A stretch of DNA of 7,821 nt from the NCBI GenBank assembly GCA_019264505.1, contig JAHUZY010000211.1, forward strand, positions 1-7,821, written 5' to 3'. This document shows, one piece after another, positions 4,812 to 7,821 of this stretch. Numbering within the stretch: the stretch's first letter is position 1; every line of letters starts with the position of its first letter. The position numbers and the translations under genes are program-made. The notes under the pieces were generated by a model that had not been told where the DNA came from, made no database searches, and was given only the letters and a program-made list of their open reading frames with translations. This DNA is from Phenylobacterium sp. (GTDB lineage: Bacteria > Pseudomonadota > Alphaproteobacteria > Caulobacterales > Caulobacteraceae).

Positions 4812-5093
4812 ATGTCCTCACCCGCCGCCTTGCCGCCCCGCTACCTGCGCACGCCCGAAGCCGCTCGGTTTCTGGGCCTTTCGGGGCGCACCCTCGAGAA
4901 GCACCGGACCTATGGCACCGGACCTCGCTACTCCAAGATCGGCGGTCGCGTGGTCTACCGCGTCGACGACCTGCAGACCTGGGTCGATCGCGGAGCCAAG
5001 TCCTCGACCAGCGATGAGACCGGCAGCGTGGTCCTGCCCGCAAAACGCCACGCCATTGCCCCGCCGGCTTTCGCCGACGAGCGGCGCGGCTGA
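4812..5093 (+). CDS. AlpA/MerR-type HTH protein, probable excisionase (RdfS-like)
   Basis: The 93-aa protein has a winged helix-turn-helix of the AlpA/excisionase kind at about residues 11-58: YLRTPEAARFLGLSGRTLEKHR forms the two helices, TGPRYSKIGGRVVYR the wing strands, and VDDLQTWVDR the closing helix. A loose, basic, proline-rich tail follows. The start is well supported by GGAGG at 4801-4805 with a 6-base spacer. Such proteins act as recombination directionality factors, bending DNA at the attachment site so that the integrase excises the element; RdfS of ICEMlSymR7A is of this type and is the target of FseA. The position directly after the FseA-like gene and 17 bases before repA fits that role and suggests it heads the excision-transfer operon. 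It could also be an ordinary transcription regulator of the same fold. Confidence 0.85.
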   Translation: MSSPAALPPRYLRTPEAARFLGLSGRTLEKHRTYGTGPRYSKIGGRVVYRVDDLQTWVDRGAKSSTSDETGSVVLPAKRHAIAPPAFADERRG

Positions 5094-5110
5094 GTACGGG
5101 ATCCGGTGCG

Positions 5111-5992
5111 ATGTCGGCGCGGCGACGCCCCTCCCTTGAGCGTGAGCAGCTGGAACTGTTCCGGGCCCTGCCGGGCGACCTCGCGCCGCGCGACGCGCAG
5201 GACCTGATGGCCTATCCGTTCTTCAGCCTGGCCAAATCCAAGCGCCTCAAGCCGATCGATTTTCAGGCGGGGCCTGTCGCCATCCGCGTCGAGGCCGTCC
5301 CCGAGCACGGCATGGCCACGATCTGGGACGCGGATGTCCTGATCTGGGCGGCGAGCCAGCTGGTGGAAGCCCGCGACCATGGCCTTCGCACCTCCCGCCT
5401 GATGGCCGCGACGCCCTACGAAATCCTGACCTTTGTCGGCCGAGGCACCTCCGTTCGTGACTACGACCGGTTGAAGGCTGGCCTCGACCGCCTGCAGGCG
5501 ACGACGATCGCCACCACCATTCGCCAGCCCACCGAGCGGCGGCGACACCGCTTCTCCTGGATCAACGAGTGGAAGGAAACCGCCGACGCCAAGGGCCGGC
5601 CCTATGGCATCGAGCTGATCCTGCCCGACTGGTTCTACTCAGGGGTCCTGGACGATGCGCTCGTTCTCACCATCGACCGCGCTTACTTCGATCTCACCGG
5701 CGGGCTCGAGCGCTGGCTGTACCGCATTGTGCGCAAACACGGCGGGCGCCAACCCGGCGGCTGGAGCTTCGACCTCACCCATCTTCACGCCAAGTCCGGC
5801 TCGCTCAGCCCGCTGAAGCATTTCGCCTACGACCTGCGGGACATCGTCCGGCGCCAGCCCCTGCCTGGCTACAAGCTGACGCTCGAACGCCCCTATGGCT
5901 TCGACCGGCTGGTCTTCGTCCCCACCACCGATCCCCTGGACTTTGCCATTCCTCGCCGCCTGCGGGTCGCCGCGACGGGGGAAAAGCTGTGA
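5111..5992 (+). CDS. repA: RPA-family replication initiator RepA
   Basis: The 293-aa product matches the replication initiator protein A (RPA, PF10134) family over most of its length. Visible landmarks are PFFSLAKSKRLKPIDF at about residues 36-51, IWDADVLIWAASQL at 71-84, the helix-turn-helix part RGTSVRDYDRLKAGLDRLQAT at 111-131, PDWFYSGVLDDALVLTID at 172-189, and RWLYRIVRKHGG at 201-212 followed by SPLKHFAYDLRDIV. It is expected to bind repeats at an origin and recruit the host replisome; three 18-base direct repeats begin 6 bases after its stop. The ribosome site is poor (GAGTACGGGATCCGG before the ATG), so it may depend on translation from the excisionase gene 17 bases upstream. In an ICE such a protein would keep the excised circle from being lost. 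Confidence 0.93.
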   Translation: MSARRRPSLEREQLELFRALPGDLAPRDAQDLMAYPFFSLAKSKRLKPIDFQAGPVAIRVEAVPEHGMATIWDADVLIWAASQLVEARDHGLRTSRLMAATPYEILTFVGRGTSVRDYDRLKAGLDRLQATTIATTIRQPTERRRHRFSWINEWKETADAKGRPYGIELILPDWFYSGVLDDALVLTIDRAYFDLTGGLERWLYRIVRKHGGRQPGGWSFDLTHLHAKSGSLSPLKHFAYDLRDIVRRQPLPGYKLTLERPYGFDRLVFVPTTDPLDFAIPRRLRVAATGEKL

Positions 5993-5998
5993 ATTGTC

Positions 5999-6063
5999 TC
6001 GTGCTATCGAGGACCGGGACTATCGTGCCATCGGGGACCGCGACCTCGTGCCATCAGGGACCG
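5999..6063 (+). repeat. Three 18-base direct repeats, probable RepA iterons
   Basis: Copies lie at 5999-6016, 6023-6040 and 6046-6063 with consensus TCGTGCYATCRRGGACCG; only three positions vary. Start-to-start distances are 24 and 23 bases, close to two helical turns, so bound proteins would sit on one face of the DNA. They begin directly downstream of repA and outside any gene. No further good copy was noticed elsewhere in the window. Confidence 0.75.
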
Positions 6064-6122
6064 AATTGGCGGAATAAGTCCTATGTTTCCGCGACTTGCC
6101 TGCCCCTTAACTTCCCTAACCT

Positions 6123-6143
6123 AGAATCCTACGGATTCTTTCT
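6123..6143 (+). terminator. Short perfect hairpin followed by TTTCT
   Basis: AGAATCC (6123-6129) and GGATTCT (6133-6139) are exact inverted arms with a TAC loop, followed by TTTCT-like sequence. It could be a weak intrinsic terminator for the repA transcript or part of the unwinding region of the origin. Confidence 0.4.
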
Positions 6144-6155
6144 AACGCCCGGCAT

Positions 6156-6183
6156 CCGCCCTGAAGCCGCTTCATTCAGGCGG
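6156..6183 (+). repeat. Bulged hairpin just before parA
   Basis: Bases 6156-6165 pair with 6175-6183 over 9 positions with C6159 (or a neighbouring C) bulged, and a 9-base loop. It ends 20 bases before the parA ATG. It might be a ParA/RHH autoregulatory site or a leader structure; nothing in the sequence decides this. Confidence 0.35.
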
Positions 6184-6203
6184 CCGCCAGCGGGTGGACG
6201 CCG

Positions 6204-6842
6204 ATGATCGTCGCCCTGCTCAACCAGAAGGGCGGCGTCGGCAAAACGACCCTCGCCTTGCACCTGGCCGGCGCCTGGAGCGCTCGCGGTCGGCGGGTGC
6301 TTGTGGTCGACGCGGACCCGCAAGGCTCGGCCCTGGACTGGGCTGAACAACGCGTGCGCGAGGGTCTGCCGCGGCTGTTCGGCGTTCTCGGCCTGGCGCG
6401 CGAGACGCTGCACAAGGAGCTTCCGGAGCTTGGACGCGACGTCGACCATGTGGTCGTCGATGGGCCGCCGCGCGTCGCAGGGATCGCCCGCTCGGCGCTG
6501 CTCGCCGCCGATCTAATCGTCATTCCGGCTCAGCCCTCTCCCTTCGACGGCTGGGCTTCGGCCGAAATGCTCAGGCTGCTCGACGAGGCCCGGGTCTTCC
6601 GCCCGCAGCTACGCGCCAGGATGCTTCTGAACCGTTGCGCGGCGCGCACGGTGATCGCCCGCGAGACGGCCGAGGCCCTCATCGATCAGGATCCCCCGGT
6701 GCTGGCGAGCCGCATCGGCCAGCGCGTCGCCTTCGCCGACGCCGCGCGGACCGGGCGACTAGTTTCCGAAATCACCGGCGGCGAGCTGGCGACGCGCGAG
6801 ATCAGCGCCTGTGCGGCCGAACTCGATGGGCTGGCGCCATGA
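6204..6842 (+). CDS. parA: ParA/MinD-type partition ATPase
   Basis: The 212-aa protein is a compact ParA of the type lacking an N-terminal DNA-binding extension. It begins at once with the deviant Walker A motif ([10 protein letters not shown], residues 7-16, signature Lys9 and Lys14). The A' motif is [12 protein letters not shown] at 35-46, and the Walker B-like strand is HVVVDGPPR at 82-90. [14 protein letters not shown] at 104-117 is the usual second-domain strand and loop. It should hydrolyse ATP, dimerise on nucleoid DNA and position the replicon or the transfer complex, with the next gene as partner. The ribosome site is weak (GGTGGA about 7 bases before). Its TGA overlaps the next start (ATGA), so the two are co-translated. 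ParA proteins of this subtype also occur in conjugation loci. Confidence 0.95.
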   Translation: MIVALLNQKGGVGKTTLALHLAGAWSARGRRVLVVDADPQGSALDWAEQRVREGLPRLFGVLGLARETLHKELPELGRDVDHVVVDGPPRVAGIARSALLAADLIVIPAQPSPFDGWASAEMLRLLDEARVFRPQLRARMLLNRCAARTVIARETAEALIDQDPPVLASRIGQRVAFADAARTGRLVSEITGGELATREISACAAELDGLAP

Positions 6843-7081
6843 CCGGCAGCCGCAAGCCCGCCTTCATCCAGCGTCCCAGCGATCCCGAGGCGTGGGTGCG
6901 CGCACCGGACCGCGCTGCGATCGGGCCCAAGGAGGCGTTCACCGCGCGCCTGACGATCGACGTCACCCCGGCCATGCGCGGCCGGCTCAAGATCATCGCC
7001 TTCCGCAACGGCCAGACCGTGGCCGATATGCTCCGCGCGCTGCTCGAGCGCGAATTCCCTGACGACGGCGACGCCTCATGA
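6839..7081 (+). CDS. Ribbon-helix-helix protein, probable ParA partner
   Basis: The 80-aa product starts at the ATG overlapping the parA stop. Its N-terminal 33 residues are basic and probably disordered ([16 protein letters not shown]). The rest is a ribbon-helix-helix domain: strand FTARLTIDV at 34-42, helix [15 protein letters not shown] at about 44-58, and helix [14 protein letters not shown] at 60-73. The layout, a flexible arm followed by RHH directly after a short ParA, resembles ParG-like centromere-binding proteins that stimulate ParA ATPase activity with the arm and bind a partition site with the ribbon. No partition repeats were identified next to it other than the repeats upstream of parA. 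Fold call good; partner role from position. Confidence 0.75.
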   Translation: MTGSRKPAFIQRPSDPEAWVRAPDRAAIGPKEAFTARLTIDVTPAMRGRLKIIAFRNGQTVADMLRALLEREFPDDGDAS

Positions 7082-7554
7082 CTGGGCTCGCCGCCGCCAG
7101 AACCCGGGTCGAGCTCCTTCATCTGGAAGGCAAGATCGAACGCTGGATTCGCTTCGGCGAGGTAGCCGAAGAGGAGATCCTGGATCGCCGCCGTCGCGCC
7201 CTGTGGTTTGCGCCAGGCAGCGTCTTCGCCTTCGTCCGCTGGGCCTCGGGCGATCATGGCACGATCGTCTCGCGCATCGACATCCTTCGCGCCTGTCGCG
7301 CCGAAGAGGCCTACACGACCATACCCGGCGTCACTCCCGGCGGCGAACTGCTGCTGCGGGCGAACGGATGGCGCAAAGTCGAGCGCGTCCTCGTCGCGAT
7401 TGATCAGGTCGAGGCGCTCGGCGTGCCGCCGACCGACGCCTGCCCCGATCATTGGCGACACATCCACAACCGTCTCGCCGCTGCTGACGAGCCGCGCCCC
7501 TATACGGCGCGGCGGCATGCGGCGTGGCTCGCACGGCGGAGCCTGGACCTATGA
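7078..7554 (+). CDS. DUF2840 family protein
   Basis: The 158-aa product starts at an ATG overlapping the previous stop (ATGA). It has the features of DUF2840: TRVELLHLEGKIERWIRFG near the start, the ILDRRRRALWFAPGSVFAFVRWASGDHGT core at about residues 34-62, a SRIDILRAC segment, and GVTPGGELLLRANGWRKVERVL at about 84-105. The C-terminus is basic. It is soluble, with no signal peptide. The molecular role is unknown; the family is found almost only in the ParA-DUF2840-TraF gene string of alphaproteobacterial conjugative elements, as here, and its ATGA overlap with traF suggests co-translation within the transfer operon. Confidence 0.9.
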   Translation: MTGLAAARTRVELLHLEGKIERWIRFGEVAEEEILDRRRRALWFAPGSVFAFVRWASGDHGTIVSRIDILRACRAEEAYTTIPGVTPGGELLLRANGWRKVERVLVAIDQVEALGVPPTDACPDHWRHIHNRLAAADEPRPYTARRHAAWLARRSLDL

Positions 7555-7821
7555 CCCGCGTTTGGAAACCCTTGATGGCGGCGTCCGCCGCCGTCGCGCT
7601 TCTTGCGATCATGGCGGTCACCCAGCCGGCGCCGCGGCTGATCTGGAACGCCAGCGCCAGCGTGCCGATCGGCCTCTACGCGATCAGTCCGCCTCGGCCG
7701 CCGGCGGCGGGGGATCTCGTCGCTGTCGAGCCGCCAGCGCCGCTCGCCGACTTTCTCTCCGCAGGCGGCTATCTCCCGCCAGCCGTGCCGCTGCTCAAGC
7801 ATGTCGCCGCCCTTCCCGGAC
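7551..7821 (+). CDS. traF: TraF-type S26 conjugal peptidase, 3' end outside window
   Basis: The ATG at 7551 overlaps the DUF2840 stop. Ninety residues are visible before the window ends. A hydrophobic N-terminal anchor spans about residues 8-24 (LMAASAAVALLAIMAVT). NASASVPIGLY at 33-43 carries the expected nucleophile Ser37 of S26 peptidases, and PLLKHVAALPG at 80-90 carries the expected general-base lysine, Lys83. In RP4, TraF is the enzyme that matures and cyclises the pilin TrbC; here it would act at the outer face of the inner membrane in pilus assembly for conjugation. The visible part has no defect. It closes the visible operon, and type IV secretion genes are expected further downstream. 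Confidence 0.93.
   Translation, partial: MTRVWKPLMAASAAVALLAIMAVTQPAPRLIWNASASVPIGLYAISPPRPPAAGDLVAVEPPAPLADFLSAGGYLPPAVPLLKHVAALPG

Larger units (their letters stand above)
5993..6203. other. Putative replication origin region (oriV) between repA and parA
   Basis: This 211-base gap has no gene. It holds three direct repeats (5999-6063), then a relatively AT-rich stretch (about 6064-6147), a 7-base hairpin AGAATCC/GGATTCT (6123-6129 and 6133-6139) and a bulged 9-bp hairpin (6156-6165 with 6175-6183) just before parA. The order of repeats next to AT-rich DNA beside the initiator gene is typical of iteron origins. No clear DnaA box was seen. Confidence 0.6.

Noticed and set aside
5999..6063. 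Three spaced repeats as a CRISPR array
   Set aside because: Spacers are only 5-6 bases, no cas genes are present, and position beside repA fits iterons.
5569..6207. Plus-strand open frame of 212 codons over the repA end and origin region
   Set aside because: Out of frame with repA and dominated by Arg, Ala and Pro; the repeats it covers are better explained as iterons.
6802..7518. Minus-strand open frame of 238 codons
   Set aside because: Antisense to the RHH and DUF2840 genes, both of which are supported by ATGA coupling and fold patterns.

Overview
The window is very GC-rich (about two thirds by eye) and reads as part of an integrative and conjugative element (ICE), or a closely related plasmid-like element, of an alphaproteobacterium. 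The gene families are the usual cargo of rhizobial, caulobacterial and sphingomonad ICEs: DUF2493, DUF736, a short XRE regulator, DUF2285 proteins, an AlpA-type excisionase, an RPA-type RepA, ParA, DUF2840 and a TraF-type S26 peptidase. No integrase, attachment site, relaxase or type IV secretion genes lie inside the window, so the species and the exact element cannot be fixed.

Layout. Left part (1-2002): the 3' part of a DUF2493 gene, a convergent 129-aa orphan gene on the minus strand, an unlisted 53-aa small protein at 1262-1423, and a 150-aa multi-pass membrane protein. A 620-base stretch (2003-2622) has no convincing gene but carries inverted repeats and leads into a DUF736 gene. Centre (3023-4666): a minus-strand XRE regulator diverges from a short stand-alone DUF2285 protein, followed by a two-frame gene whose halves (a DUF6499-like N-terminus and a DUF2285 C-terminus) overlap in frames 0 and +1. 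Right part (4812-7821, all plus strand): AlpA-type excisionase, repA, three direct repeats (probable origin iterons), parA, a ribbon-helix-helix partner, DUF2840 and traF. The genes from parA to traF overlap by ATGA, so they are translationally coupled.

How the genes may work together. The central block closely mirrors the excision switch known from Mesorhizobium ICEMlSymR7A: QseC (XRE repressor), QseM (small DUF2285 antiactivator), FseA (activator made only by +1 slippage of tRNA-Phe from UUU to UUC) and its target RdfS (excisionase). Here the overlap contains UUU-C exactly where the two frames join into one good protein, and the excisionase gene lies directly downstream. No luxR/luxI-type quorum-sensing genes are visible, so the input may differ. 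The excised circle would be maintained by the RepA/iteron and ParA/RHH modules during transfer, and TraF belongs to pilus maturation.

The strongest points are the frameshift site (4099-4102), the three 18-base repeats (5999-6063), the 13-base dyad between the activator and the excisionase gene (4695-4728), and paired GAGTATT repeats over a well-spaced promoter (3287-3315).
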